Part shown: one piece after another, positions 1 to 9,029 of the stretch
Position numbering within the stretch: position 1 is the stretch's first letter
Layout of the letters: each line of letters opens with the position of its first letter
Source: Rhodococcus sp. P-2
Lineage (GTDB): Bacteria; Actinomycetota; Actinomycetes; Mycobacteriales; Mycobacteriaceae
Length of the DNA: 64,000 nt
Assembly: GCF_016598535.1 (NCBI RefSeq)
Contig: NZ_CP066779.1
Coordinates: 3,594,053-3,658,052 of the forward strand
Direction: 5' to 3'
Program-made: the position numbers and the translations under genes
Notes under the pieces: generated by a model
What the model saw: only the letters and a program-made list of their open reading frames with translations
Told to the model about the DNA's origin: nothing
The model's database searches: none

Positions 1-1
1 C

Positions 2-451
2 GACAAACAAGATCTCGATGTCGGCCACATGCCCTGGATGGGACCACTGAGCATCGGCCGCACCCGCATGATCGCCTGCGACTGCATGCTCGGCGCCGTC
101 CTCCTCGACGAAAACGGCGCCCCACTCGACGTCACCCCACTCAAAAGGCTTGTCACCGCGGCACAACGAACCGCCCTGATCGCCCGCGACAAAGGATGCG
201 CCTTCCCCGGCTGCGACTGCGTCCCCGCCTGGACCGACGCCCGCCACATCAAACACTGGGCCAAAGGAGGACCAACCGTCATGGACAACCTGGTCCTGCT
301 CTGCCGAACCCACCACACCCTGATGCACCGAAAACCCGGATTCACCGGACAATGGGAAATCCGGATAGGCACCGATCACCTGCCCTGGTTCATCCCACCA
401 CCGGGCATCGACCCCGACCAAAAACCCCGCCGCTCCACCACCCGGATCTGA
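2..451 (+). CDS. HNH endonuclease domain protein (DUF222/13E12 family), 3' end only
   Basis: The reading frame is open from the first bases of the window, so the start lies upstream and only the last 149 residues are present. The C-terminal half carries a compact HNH nuclease core: a CAFPGCD zinc-type pair, the DARHIKHW segment, an Asn in MDNLVLLC and a closing CRTHH pair. This arrangement is typical of the DUF222 plus HNH proteins (13E12 repeat family) that are present in many copies in actinobacterial genomes. The family is regarded as nuclease-like, and its biological role is unsettled. The preceding DUF222 domain cannot be checked here. Confidence 0.85.
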   Translation, partial: DKQDLDVGHMPWMGPLSIGRTRMIACDCMLGAVLLDENGAPLDVTPLKRLVTAAQRTALIARDKGCAFPGCDCVPAWTDARHIKHWAKGGPTVMDNLVLLCRTHHTLMHRKPGFTGQWEIRIGTDHLPWFIPPPGIDPDQKPRRSTTRI

Positions 452-550
452 ACCCGGAGGTCACCGAGCACACGCCTCGGTGACCCATTCCGGCGGGCTT
501 CGATAGCCGGAAAGGGCTGCGCTGCGTTCGCTATTGATAGCGTTGAGGAT

Positions 551-1099
551 GTGTATGCACAGGGACCAGGTGCGTTGACGGTAAGCGGCCAACCGACACT
601 TCAGCACATAGATTTCACTGTTTTGGATTCTTTTCGATTTCCCGACGGGCGGGGCTTCCCCGATTCATATCGCGCATTCATCAGACACGCTGGCTGGGCA
701 CGGACCTTCGGACTCTGGCTCATCTATCCGCCCGTCCTTCCCGGATTTGCCGACGGCTGGCAAGGGCGTGCCCGCAACCTCACCGCTCATCTTCATTCCG
801 TCTACAAAGACGGACGGGACGACGAGTTCGATTGGATGGTCGAACCCGACGGCGATTGGTCGCTCCCCGACTCGCTGCAGGTTTTCGGATGGAGCGAGAA
901 CGGCGACGCTCTGCTGTGGGACACTGCATCCCGCGGCGCCGACGGGGAGTTTCCGGTTTGGGAATCGCGCTCGTTCAACTCCCTCCACCGCCTCGGCGGG
1001 AGCTTCCACGAAGCACTACCGTCCATTCGCACCCGGGCTCTGGGCCTGTTCGGACCTCCCACTAACGACATCGAACCTCTCCAGCCAAACGCGCTCTGA
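551..1099 (+). CDS. SMI1/KNR4 (SUKH)-like protein
   Basis: A 182-residue soluble protein with no signal peptide. The segment SYRAFIRHAGWARTFGLW, followed later by SLQVFGWSENGDALLWDT, resembles the SUKH fold core, in which an N-terminal Pro/Tyr-rich helix precedes strands ending in a GD.L.WD signature. SUKH proteins are often immunity partners of secreted nuclease toxins, but many solitary copies have unknown roles. The start is a GTG just after a GAGG-like sequence. It converges on the lipoprotein gene with only about 13 bp between them. The assignment rests on motif resemblance only. Confidence 0.55.
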   Translation: MYAQGPGALTVSGQPTLQHIDFTVLDSFRFPDGRGFPDSYRAFIRHAGWARTFGLWLIYPPVLPGFADGWQGRARNLTAHLHSVYKDGRDDEFDWMVEPDGDWSLPDSLQVFGWSENGDALLWDTASRGADGEFPVWESRSFNSLHRLGGSFHEALPSIRTRALGLFGPPTNDIEPLQPNAL

Positions 1100-1112
1100 T
1101 CTACGCGTCCGG

Positions 1113-2855
1113 TCACTGATCGACAGTGAAGTCCCGGGCGATCCTCAGAGGTGCACCGCGCTCAGTTTCTACGTCGACAGTGACGGTGTAGGTGCCAGGG
1201 TCGTAAACAGGGGTGTTGGTACCGAAGGTTCCACCCCCTTGGCAGATGTTGAAACCGGTGTCGTCGTAGCGCGCGATTTCTGTTCCTGCGCTGTTGGTAA
1301 TTCGCGCGTGACCTCGGCAGTATCCGAGGTCGCTGCCTTGTGGTCGGTTCAACTTCCAGTGGTAATTGACGTCTACGTAGAATCGACCGTTGTTCTTGTG
1401 AACGTCCGAAATCTCGTAATGATCTGGCCCACGAGTGAATCCGAATCCGTTCGGGGTGATCTTCGTGATCAGTTCGAGAGTGGCGCCAGTATTGTTCGGC
1501 GACGGCGCAGTCGAGGTCGCGCGGGCAGGTCCGGTACTGTTCAGGGTGTATTCGAGGTGATTGTCACCATTGAATTCGCCGGCGATTCCCGTGATATTGG
1601 CCATCAACTGGCTCGGGAGGGTGGTGAACAGAGACGTCACGACACTCATCTTGTGCAGAATCCGACCTTGGCTGTTGCCCACTGCGCCTGTCGCCCCGGC
1701 AAGTCCACATTGAGCGAGATCGCCGAGTGCCGTGGTGAATTCGCCGACGTTGGCTTTACTCGGGTCAGTCAAACTTTCGTACACCGTCACCAAACAGTCG
1801 TAGGCAGATTTGGTCGTCTGAAATGCATCGACCAACTCGTCTCCTTCGATCCCGTACATGTCGAGACCGGTAAGAATCGTCTCCAATTGTAATGCGGCGG
1901 CGTCGACATCAAGGCGGACGACTCCCGTGGTCGTGCCGGCAGGTAACACCAGCGTGCCGTTGCCTTTCGGGGTCAACAGTCCCGATTTCCCGCCACCCAA
2001 ACTGGATCGAAGCAATACCGCAAGTTGATCAGTCCCTTTCAACGGCGCTTGATTCACGAATTGGCCGGGCGGTTGAGAATTGACTTCGTAATATTGTGCG
2101 GATTTCGTCGCAAAGTCGACGGCAATCCCTTCCTCAGCAGCGCGGAGGCAAGCAGAAACTACCCCCGACTTAGAGGGAGTGAGCGTATATTGCGTGCCTG
2201 CTAGTTCGAGTTCGCGTTTCTCAGAGCATAATTCATCGGGTCCTCCTGAACTCGCCGCCCATACCTGAGTGAATGAGTCGGTGAGCACTTGCCCAACGTC
2301 GGTAAGGAGGACTTGGAAACTGCTGAGGTGAGTGGTGGTGGTCGTCACGGATTTCGACACCGCGTTCCATTCGGCAGGAAGCAAGTCACTACTGGCAGGA
2401 TCATCGGAGTTGGCCGCGACGATCGGTCGAACAGAATCGCTGATCTGTCGGACGATCTCGGGTTGTCCGGACAAGTCGAAGGTCAACGTGATCGGCGTCT
2501 TGGGCTGTAGTCCATTTCCGAGAGTGAGCTGCGCCGGGGTTGTCGAGACCAGCTCCGCAGGAAAGACTTTACGGTTCGTCCCGACGCCACTCGAGAGTGT
2601 GAGCGTGGTCCCGATGTCCGCGATTCCCGCGGGCGCTGTTGCAGTGACACCGATCTGACCGATCTTCCCGCTAACCGATACACCGTTCTCGCCGACTTCA
2701 GCCTCGACAGGTCCATCACCTGCCGAGGTGTCGACAGTTGTAGCCACGGGCACAGCTGTGGTCACGGGAGTGTCGGACGAACTACATGAAAGCAGCGGGA
2801 GACACAGCGCCGCCACCACGAATACCGCGACTGACTGGGCCGAAGGGTTTTTCAC
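1113..2855 (-). CDS. Large lipoprotein of unknown function
   Basis: A 580-residue predicted lipoprotein. The GTG start at 2855 is preferred over an upstream in-frame ATG at 2996 because AGGAGG sits 7 bases before it and a clean lipoprotein signal follows: a hydrophobic stretch, then LPLLSC as lipobox. After the Cys comes a Ser/Thr/Pro-rich linker, then a long beta-rich exported region with no domain I can name. The C-terminal 100 residues look like an Ig-like or jelly-roll beta domain (PVYDPGTYTVTVDVE). Probably anchored to the outer face of the membrane. No transport or enzyme partners flank it. Confidence 0.75.
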   Translation of the reverse strand: MKNPSAQSVAVFVVAALCLPLLSCSSSDTPVTTAVPVATTVDTSAGDGPVEAEVGENGVSVSGKIGQIGVTATAPAGIADIGTTLTLSSGVGTNRKVFPAELVSTTPAQLTLGNGLQPKTPITLTFDLSGQPEIVRQISDSVRPIVAANSDDPASSDLLPAEWNAVSKSVTTTTTHLSSFQVLLTDVGQVLTDSFTQVWAASSGGPDELCSEKRELELAGTQYTLTPSKSGVVSACLRAAEEGIAVDFATKSAQYYEVNSQPPGQFVNQAPLKGTDQLAVLLRSSLGGGKSGLLTPKGNGTLVLPAGTTTGVVRLDVDAAALQLETILTGLDMYGIEGDELVDAFQTTKSAYDCLVTVYESLTDPSKANVGEFTTALGDLAQCGLAGATGAVGNSQGRILHKMSVVTSLFTTLPSQLMANITGIAGEFNGDNHLEYTLNSTGPARATSTAPSPNNTGATLELITKITPNGFGFTRGPDHYEISDVHKNNGRFYVDVNYHWKLNRPQGSDLGYCRGHARITNSAGTEIARYDDTGFNICQGGGTFGTNTPVYDPGTYTVTVDVETERGAPLRIARDFTVDQ

Positions 2856-3034
2856 CGGTAGAACCTCCTGAATTTTCGCTCCCGAGCAGGGGCAGGCCAC
2901 CGACAGGGCGAACTCAGAGAGTTCTAACACGACTTCGGACTGAGTATCTGTAGTCCATCCAACGGACACCGTGGCAGTCAGTAGCATTTCCAGCACAGTA
3001 GCGATGGTTACATATTTCCGTTAACGTTGTTTAC

Positions 3035-3739
3035 ATGAGTTCGAGAGCAAAGATTCTGGCCGCAGCAACCGAGTTGCTCAACGCCTCCACCAACGGCGAC
3101 ATCTCCACCCGCGCCGTATGCGAGATGGCCGGCGTCGGCGCCCCCGCGCTCTACCGCCAGTTCGGCGACAAGGACGGACTGCTCGCAGCCGTCGTCGACG
3201 CAGGATTCGCCGAATACCTCGAGGGCAAACGCGCTGCGACGCCGTCCGACGACCCTGTCGCCGACCTACGGGCCGGCTGGGATGCGCATACAGCCTTCGC
3301 ACTCGCACATCCCGCTCACTACCGGCTGATGCACTCACCCTCCGCCCAGAGCGCCGACACCGCCCTGCAGGCCCAGGCGCTACTTCGATCAGTTCTCGAA
3401 CGATGCGCTGCGGCAGGCGTTCTGACCGTGTCCGTCGATGTTGCCACCCAGATGGTGATGTCGGCGAATGTCGGAGTTGCTCTGATGCTCGTCGTCAGGC
3501 CGGAACAGTGCCCCGATCCGACGCTGTCACAGCGAGTTCGCGACGGAATCATCGCGTCCATCATCGACGAGTCCGACGCCCACCCGGACGCCTCACTCAA
3601 CAGAGTTGCATCGACTCTCGACGCCCAACTGGCCGGCGTGGATTCAACTTCCCTCTCCACCAACGAAGTTGGCCTGCTGCGCGAGTGGCTCCGCAGGCTG
3701 TCCGATGCACCCACAACCAGATCAGGAGTTACATCATGA
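3035..3739 (+). CDS. TetR family transcriptional regulator
   Basis: A 234-residue protein with an N-terminal TetR helix-turn-helix at about residues 5-50 (DISTRAVCEMAGVGAPALYRQFGDKDGLLAAVV) and a variable ligand-binding C-terminal part. Its stop overlaps the ATG of the following SDR in an ATGA arrangement, so the two are probably translated together and the regulator probably controls that enzyme. The short upstream region (2996-3034) is AT-rich and contains CGTTAACG, a possible operator or promoter element. The ligand is unknown. Confidence 0.88.
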   Translation: MSSRAKILAAATELLNASTNGDISTRAVCEMAGVGAPALYRQFGDKDGLLAAVVDAGFAEYLEGKRAATPSDDPVADLRAGWDAHTAFALAHPAHYRLMHSPSAQSADTALQAQALLRSVLERCAAAGVLTVSVDVATQMVMSANVGVALMLVVRPEQCPDPTLSQRVRDGIIASIIDESDAHPDASLNRVASTLDAQLAGVDSTSLSTNEVGLLREWLRRLSDAPTTRSGVTS

Positions 3740-4482
3740 CTGACACCACCACCCGCGTAGCCATCGTCACCGGAGCTTCCGGCGGCATCGGGCGAGCGAC
3801 TGCAGAAAAGCTCGCCGCCGACGGAATGGCTGTCGCCGTTCACTATTCGGGAAATCTTCAGCGCGCCCAGCAAACAGTTGACTCCATTGTCACAGCGGGC
3901 GGACGCGCCATCGCGGTACACGCCGACGTCGCCGACGTCGCCGACGAAGGTGAAGTCGCGGCCCTGTTCGATACGGTCGAGGAGGAGTTCGGGGGCATCG
4001 ACGTCGTCGTCCACGCAGCCGGAATCATGATCCTCTCCACCGTCGCAGAACTGAACTTCGATGATTTCGATCGGATGCATCGGACCAACGTCCGGGGGAC
4101 CTTCGTGGTCGACCAGCAGGCAGCCAGACGTGTCCGGCGCGGCGGTGCGATCATCAATTTCTCCACCTCCGTGAAGAAGTTGGCGTTTCCGACTTACGCC
4201 GCGTACGCCGCCACCAAAGGTGCCGTCGACGCGATCACCCTGGTTCTCGCGAAAGAGCTACGCGGACGCGACATCACGGTCAACGCCGTAGCCCCGGGAC
4301 CCACAGCGACCGATTTGTTCCTGGACGGGAAAGACGAAGCAACAGTGGAGAACCTGTCCAAACTGGCTCCCTTGGAGCGGCTCGGCACACCGGTGGACAT
4401 CGCGGAGGCTGTCGCGTTCCTCGCCGGCCCAGCTCGTTGGGTCAACGGCCAGGTCATTTACGTCAACGGCGGCGTGATCTAG
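3736..4482 (+). CDS. Short-chain dehydrogenase/reductase (SDR)
   Basis: A 248-residue classical SDR. The NAD(P) motif TGASGGIG lies at about residues 12-19, the Ser of INFSTS and YAAYAATK supply the catalytic Ser-Tyr-Lys, and VNAVAPGPTATDL follows. The C-terminus ends with the usual VNGQVIYVNGG. The start was chosen because its ATG overlaps the TetR stop (ATGA). The open frame extends far upstream, but that part is only a shadow of the TetR gene. The substrate is unknown; the C-terminal pattern resembles SDRs acting on small ketones or alcohols. Confidence 0.88.
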   Translation: MTDTTTRVAIVTGASGGIGRATAEKLAADGMAVAVHYSGNLQRAQQTVDSIVTAGGRAIAVHADVADVADEGEVAALFDTVEEEFGGIDVVVHAAGIMILSTVAELNFDDFDRMHRTNVRGTFVVDQQAARRVRRGGAIINFSTSVKKLAFPTYAAYAATKGAVDAITLVLAKELRGRDITVNAVAPGPTATDLFLDGKDEATVENLSKLAPLERLGTPVDIAEAVAFLAGPARWVNGQVIYVNGGVI

Positions 4483-4564
4483 CGCAACCGTCTACGAAGG
4501 ACCACACCTTGGCAATTCCGACAAAACAGTCAAACCAGTCGACTTTGGTTGTAATGTGCAAACA

Positions 4565-5872
4565 ATGGAAAACCAGGATCGAGGGTCCGCCCGGGCGTCA
4601 CGACGACAGTTCATCAGCGCTGCGGGACTTGCTGCAACCGCCGTCATAACCCTCGCAACCTCGTCGACCGCCAAAGCTGCCGGCCCAACGGCCCCCAATC
4701 CAGGTTCGAGGATCGGCGACGGTGCCGAAGCCCAGGCCGTACAGCGAGTCGCGGAGAGGCTGCTGAACAACGGCGTTCCCGGCCTTGCCTTCGTCATCGT
4801 CAAGCCGGATGAAAAGAACCGCAAGACAAGTGTCACCACCACATATCACTACGGTCTGGCCGACGTCGAGAACGGCGTGAGGGTTACTCCGCGAACGCAA
4901 TTCGAGATCGCCTCGGAGACCAAGACTTTCACCGCTGCACTGCTGGCGAGACTGATCGCTCGGGGAGAAGTCGGATTGGACGACCTGGCGAGCGAGTATT
5001 CGGATGGGAACCCTATGCCGAAAGGCAGTGATGGTTCCGAAATCACGCTTCGCCAACTGGTCACCCACCGTTCCGGTCTCAGCGACGACCCACCCAATCT
5101 CTCGGCTGGGTGCGCCGATCCCACACAATCGTGCCCGGACGAGAAAGCGAAGTACACGAGAGACATGCTCTGGGAAGGACTCCAGGCTCCCGGTGCCTTG
5201 GAGTTCTCCCCCGGAAGCCACTGGCTGTACTCGGACTTCGGGTTCGGACTACTCGGCACACTCATGGCAGATAAAATCATTCCGGGACAGGAGAAACCGC
5301 CCTTCGCGGCGGCAGTCGCCCGCGAGATCACCGACCCGCTCGGGATGATGGGTACCGTGATCGAGACCAAAGCCACGGACCTGGCCATCCCGTATTACCT
5401 CGACGGCACAAGAGCACCGCTGTGGAACAACACCGGTGCGATCGCCGGCGGCGGTGGCCTGGTCAGTACCGCTGACGATATGTCGATCTGGGCCGCAACA
5501 ACTCTCGGCTATGGCAATAGCCCACTCAAACCGGTGCTGACCTCGATGCTCGAACAGATCGACACGCAAGCTCCGGAAAATCCGGCCTTCGGAATGGGAA
5601 TGGCGTGGCAGCTCCAACCGGCGACGCCGAACTTTCCGCAACGGTTCGCCAAGAAGAACGGAGACAGCTCGGGATCCAACTGCATCACCCTGCTGGTTCC
5701 CGACAGCGGCTGGTCGATCACGATTCTGGCGAACGGCGGAAATGCGGCGATGATCGACCCCGCAGCAGTGAACCTGATGCATGATCTGGTTCCGAGACGA
5801 CCGATATTCGGTAGTTCGACGGGAAGTTCGTCGGGCAGCGACGTCGGCTTCCAGACCGGGTCGTTCGGATAG
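4565..5872 (+). CDS. Tat-exported serine hydrolase (beta-lactamase/esterase family)
   Basis: About 435 residues. The N-terminus is a twin-arginine signal (SRRQFISAAGLAATAVITLA) with an Ala-rich cleavage region, so the mature enzyme acts outside the cell. The serine beta-lactamase-like fold is shown by SETK (Ser-x-x-Lys nucleophile motif), YSDFGFGLLG (Tyr-x-Asp, replacing the usual Tyr-x-Asn) and a late GGG segment. Such proteins are esterases, D-aminopeptidases or carboxypeptidases more often than true beta-lactamases. An in-frame GTG 9 bases upstream (4556) is an alternative start; neither has a clear ribosome-binding site. The C-terminus is a short Ser/Gly-rich tail. Confidence 0.85.
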   Translation: MENQDRGSARASRRQFISAAGLAATAVITLATSSTAKAAGPTAPNPGSRIGDGAEAQAVQRVAERLLNNGVPGLAFVIVKPDEKNRKTSVTTTYHYGLADVENGVRVTPRTQFEIASETKTFTAALLARLIARGEVGLDDLASEYSDGNPMPKGSDGSEITLRQLVTHRSGLSDDPPNLSAGCADPTQSCPDEKAKYTRDMLWEGLQAPGALEFSPGSHWLYSDFGFGLLGTLMADKIIPGQEKPPFAAAVAREITDPLGMMGTVIETKATDLAIPYYLDGTRAPLWNNTGAIAGGGGLVSTADDMSIWAATTLGYGNSPLKPVLTSMLEQIDTQAPENPAFGMGMAWQLQPATPNFPQRFAKKNGDSSGSNCITLLVPDSGWSITILANGGNAAMIDPAAVNLMHDLVPRRPIFGSSTGSSSGSDVGFQTGSFG

Positions 5873-5891
5873 ACCCACTTGCCTTCGGGCG

Positions 5892-6728
5892 CTACATCTT
5901 CGTCGAGCGTGCCATCACGAAGCAGTAGAGCCCGTAGGTGATGATGCCCAATCCGGCAAGGATCAGCAGGGCCACTCCGTACGGCTGCGCGCCCAGGGTC
6001 TTGAACGCTCCGTCGAGCCCGGAGGACTTGCCAGGTTCGGAACTGTTGACCGCGAGAAGAACCAGAACGCCGACTGCAGCGATGGCCAAGCCTTTGGCGA
6101 CGTACCCGACGGTTCCGAGTCGGCGCACGAAGTCACTCGGTGTGCCTTTCAGATCATCCAGGAAGTTCTGGCTCGCGCCCTTGTACACGTGGTAGATGCC
6201 AACAGCGATGATTGCGATCCCGCCGAGCACCAATGCGATGGTCCCCAGGGTGTTCTCCATCAAACGCGCCGTGATTCCCGCACTCTGACCGCTGCTGGAC
6301 TTCCCGCTACCGCGAGCGAATCCGAATGCAGTGAAGGCAAAACCGAAATAGACGAGCGAAATGCCCAGAGCTTTCGCGCGGTTGAAGAACTCCTTCTTCT
6401 TGTCGTCCGAAGACGGCGACGACGAGCTTCCCAACGCAGCTTCGGCCAATCTCCACAACGCCATGGCAAGGAAGGCGACGACGCCGACCCACAGGGCGAA
6501 GACGCCCCCTGGCTTTCCTGCCAACTCGGCCATCGCACCCGATTGGTCCGCAGACCCGGATCCACCGAGAGCAAGGCGGATCGCGATATATCCGATCAGC
6601 AGATGAACGACACCGCTGACGACAAATCCTGCGCGGGCAAAGCGCTCGAAGACAGTGTTCTGTGCGACGTCAGCCGCCGTGGACGCGACGCTTTTCTGGT
6701 CCTGCGGTGACGATTCTTTGTTCATCAT
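5892..6728 (-). CDS. DUF1206 multi-span membrane protein
   Basis: About 278 residues. Three copies of a two-helix unit are visible, each with an FARAGFVVSGVVHLLIGYIA-like element (second copy around FNRAKALGISLVYFGFAF, third around VRRLGTVGYVAKGLAIAAVGVLVLLAV). This is the triplicated DUF1206 architecture, giving about six membrane helices. The function of the family is unknown. The start at the double ATG (6728/6725) was chosen because upstream residues are charged and non-conserved and the usual family length is about 270. It lies tail-to-tail with the serine hydrolase, 19 bp apart. Confidence 0.82.
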   Translation of the reverse strand: MMNKESSPQDQKSVASTAADVAQNTVFERFARAGFVVSGVVHLLIGYIAIRLALGGSGSADQSGAMAELAGKPGGVFALWVGVVAFLAMALWRLAEAALGSSSSPSSDDKKKEFFNRAKALGISLVYFGFAFTAFGFARGSGKSSSGQSAGITARLMENTLGTIALVLGGIAIIAVGIYHVYKGASQNFLDDLKGTPSDFVRRLGTVGYVAKGLAIAAVGVLVLLAVNSSEPGKSSGLDGAFKTLGAQPYGVALLILAGLGIITYGLYCFVMARSTKM

Positions 6729-6789
6729 GATCGTCGAACCATATACGGACAGACGCTTCCCTCGAACGCCTGCGTCAAGTGTTTCGAGA

Positions 6790-7191
6790 TCAAGGGTTTC
6801 GAGGGTTCTGATCCGGCGTCGACCGCGGTTCTTCGGGGTTGGGAACCTTGGGGTCGATCGTGTCTGCATGATCTCGTTGCTGGTTCAGTTCCTCGCGAGA
6901 ACTCGTCGCCTCTTTCCGATGCTGCGCTGCATGATGTTGCAGCGCAGACGCTTCCGCCGCTTTGGCATCGGCCTCTGCCTGCACCATGCGCGCTTTGGCT
7001 GCCGTCTCTTCTGCCCGCGCCTCGCGCTCGCCTACTTGCAGCGACTTGTCTGCGACGTCTTCGCGGATCTGTTCTGCCTCGATGTGACGACGCTCGTCGC
7101 GCCTGTTTCGCGCCACCCACAGGAGTGCGGCCACGATCGCTATCACCACGACCACGGCAACAATTATCCAGATAATGCTGCTGGTACTCAT
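6790..7191 (-). CDS. Small single-span membrane protein with coiled coil
   Basis: A 133-residue protein. The start at 7191 gives MSTSS followed by a strong hydrophobic helix (about residues 5-25, IIWIIVAVVVVIAIVAALLW). A long Ala/Glu/Arg/Gln-rich segment with heptad character follows (about residues 30-105), then a Pro-rich tail. No enzyme motif is present. It resembles small actinobacterial membrane-anchored coiled-coil proteins of unknown role. It lies directly upstream of the DUF1206 gene on the same strand, so the two may be co-expressed. The overlapping frame on the same strand (6725-7234) has no such organisation. Confidence 0.65.
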   Translation of the reverse strand: MSTSSIIWIIVAVVVVIAIVAALLWVARNRRDERRHIEAEQIREDVADKSLQVGEREARAEETAAKARMVQAEADAKAAEASALQHHAAQHRKEATSSREELNQQRDHADTIDPKVPNPEEPRSTPDQNPRNP

Positions 7192-7249
7192 ACTGCGAGA
7201 GGTACCCACCTGCGGCTTTCTCACACGCAGGCAAACAAAGACGCCAAAA

Positions 7250-8221
7250 TTACAGGTCGGTCGGATGCGTGTTGGCACCGCACAAAACGACGCACAGCTC
7301 ACCGTCGGACGGCGGCGTCACCGTTCCGTTCAGAACCGGAACCAACGCTGCCGCGGTGCCCAACTCCACCAGAATCCGGAACTCCCGCCACAAGAATGCC
7401 CGAGCCTGTCGGATCGAATCATCGTCGACCACAACACTGTCTACCGAACTCTCCTGCAGCGTCTCCCAGGCGATGGCGCCAATTCGTGTGGCCCCCAATG
7501 AGTCGCCGGCAATACTGTTCACTTCGATGTCAACCGGACGCCCCGCATCGAGCGAGGTGTGCAGGGTGGCAGCTCCGGTCGGCTCGACGGCTACCACGTG
7601 ATCTTCGGGGCGAGCCGCCGCCACGATTCCAGAGACCAATCCACCACCACCGACCGCGATGCAATACGTGATCGGCCCGGACACCTCGTCTTCGATCTCG
7701 AGAGCGATAGTGCCGGCCCCACTGACGATGTCGGGCAGGTCGTAGGCGTGTAGTTCGAGCGCACCACTGGTACGAGCGATGTCCGCAGCAGCGGCAGCAG
7801 CGAGTGCATACCGGTCGCCGACCTTGTGAACGGTTGCACCCAACTCCCCGAGTGCCTTCACCTTTGCTTCGGGCGCCGTCTCCGGCACCACCACTGTGCA
7901 GGTGAGTCCCCGCCGTCGTGCTGCCCACGCAGCGCCGATCGCAGCATTGCCGCCGGACGCGATCACCACGCCGGCATCGGGCATGGTGCCGTTGGCTACA
8001 GCTCGTTCCACTGCATTGAGACTGCCGCGCACCTTGAAGGAACCGCTGTGTTGGAGGTACTCGAGCTTGAACAGAACCGATACCTCACCGTGTGGCGTCG
8101 GCACCGCAGTTCGGAAGATCGGGGTTCGCCGCGCCAGCCCTGCGATACGAGTTCGCGCGGCTTCGACATCCGAGCGCTCAATTGCCAGTGGACCTGCATT
8201 GTTGTCGGCGGTGAGAGTCAT
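7250..8221 (-). CDS. Threonine/serine dehydratase-like PLP enzyme
   Basis: A 323-residue fold-type II PLP enzyme. SGSFKVRGS carries the PLP-binding Lys, SGGNAAIGAAWAA is the substrate/phosphate loop, and GGGGLVSG is the glycine-rich PLP phosphate-binding loop. The C-terminal LCVVLCGANTHP is also typical of the family. There is no ACT regulatory domain, so it resembles catabolic threonine dehydratases or serine racemase/dehydratases rather than biosynthetic IlvA. It probably deaminates L-Thr or L-Ser to a 2-oxo acid in the cytoplasm. The gene stands alone, divergent from the 8389 gene. Confidence 0.85.
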   Translation of the reverse strand: MTLTADNNAGPLAIERSDVEAARTRIAGLARRTPIFRTAVPTPHGEVSVLFKLEYLQHSGSFKVRGSLNAVERAVANGTMPDAGVVIASGGNAAIGAAWAARRRGLTCTVVVPETAPEAKVKALGELGATVHKVGDRYALAAAAAADIARTSGALELHAYDLPDIVSGAGTIALEIEDEVSGPITYCIAVGGGGLVSGIVAAARPEDHVVAVEPTGAATLHTSLDAGRPVDIEVNSIAGDSLGATRIGAIAWETLQESSVDSVVVDDDSIRQARAFLWREFRILVELGTAAALVPVLNGTVTPPSDGELCVVLCGANTHPTDL

Positions 8222-8388
8222 ACACCAACCCTACGGTTCGCAACTTCGACCCGAAGCAGTCGGCCTGCCGTCATCGGAATGTCTGTTTTTCACCAAAGAG
8301 TGCCCGCATCTGACCGAGACAACGACCATCGGGGTGAATAAATTTACTACTACAAGAACAACAGCGTCATCAAGGAAAGGCACACCCC

Positions 8389-9027
8389 ATGTCGAAGATC
8401 GCAGTATTCGGTGGAAACGGTTTTGCAGGAAGCGCAATCGCGAAGGAAGCCGCTTCACGCGGCCACGAGGTAACCGTCGTCGCTCGCAGCGCGCAGTCCG
8501 GAACCGAGACGAATGTCGTGCAGGGTTCTGTTCACGACAACACGATCGTGGAGCAGATCACGGCAGACAACGACGTCGTCGTCGTTGCCATCCCCGCTCG
8601 CGAGATCGACGGCAAGCGCCTGCTCGACGCCGTCACTCCCCTCGCCGATGCCGCCGCACGCAACGGCGCTCGCATTGCAGTGGTCGGTGGAGCCGGCAGC
8701 CTGTTGGTCGCCGAGGGCGGTCCGCGCGTCGTCGATACTCCCGATTTCCCGGACGCGTACAAGGTTGAGGCGCTCGCTCACGCCGACGTCCTCGACGCGC
8801 TCCGCGCAACTGACAGCAATGTCGACTGGTTCTACGTGAGCCCGGCCGCAGCATTCGGCGCCCATGCCGGCGTCGCCCCGAAGGGATCCTTCCAGGTGGG
8901 TGGCGACATTCTGCTGACGGACGCCGACGGGAACTCCGCCATCGCGGGCGAAGATTACGCACACGCTTTCGTCGACGAGATCGAGACTCCGGCACACCGT
9001 CGCCAGCGTTTCACCGTCGCACACTGA
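8389..9027 (+). CDS. NAD(P)H-binding oxidoreductase-like protein (atypical/extended SDR)
   Basis: A 212-residue protein with an N-terminal Rossmann motif GGNGFAGSAI at about residues 8-17 and a later VVGGAGSLLV segment. This is the pattern of the NAD(P)H-binding (YwnB/NmrA-like) group of atypical SDRs. It lacks a clear Tyr-x-x-x-Lys, so catalysis is uncertain and a redox-sensing role is possible. The start has an AAGGAAAGG-type ribosome site. It is followed after 2 bp by the SnoaL lipoprotein gene, which suggests one transcript. Confidence 0.82.
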   Translation: MSKIAVFGGNGFAGSAIAKEAASRGHEVTVVARSAQSGTETNVVQGSVHDNTIVEQITADNDVVVVAIPAREIDGKRLLDAVTPLADAAARNGARIAVVGGAGSLLVAEGGPRVVDTPDFPDAYKVEALAHADVLDALRATDSNVDWFYVSPAAAFGAHAGVAPKGSFQVGGDILLTDADGNSAIAGEDYAHAFVDEIETPAHRRQRFTVAH

Positions 9028-9029
9028 AC

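Noticed and set aside
4556-5872. True beta-lactamase (antibiotic resistance) call for the serine hydrolase
   Set aside because: The Tyr-x-Asp in place of Tyr-x-Asn and the lack of a clear Lys-Thr-Gly motif make an esterase or peptidase more likely.
6725-7234. A second minus-strand frame over the coiled-coil gene
   Set aside because: The overlapping frame at 6790-7191 has a membrane helix and coiled-coil design, while this one is Arg/Gly/Ser-rich without structure.
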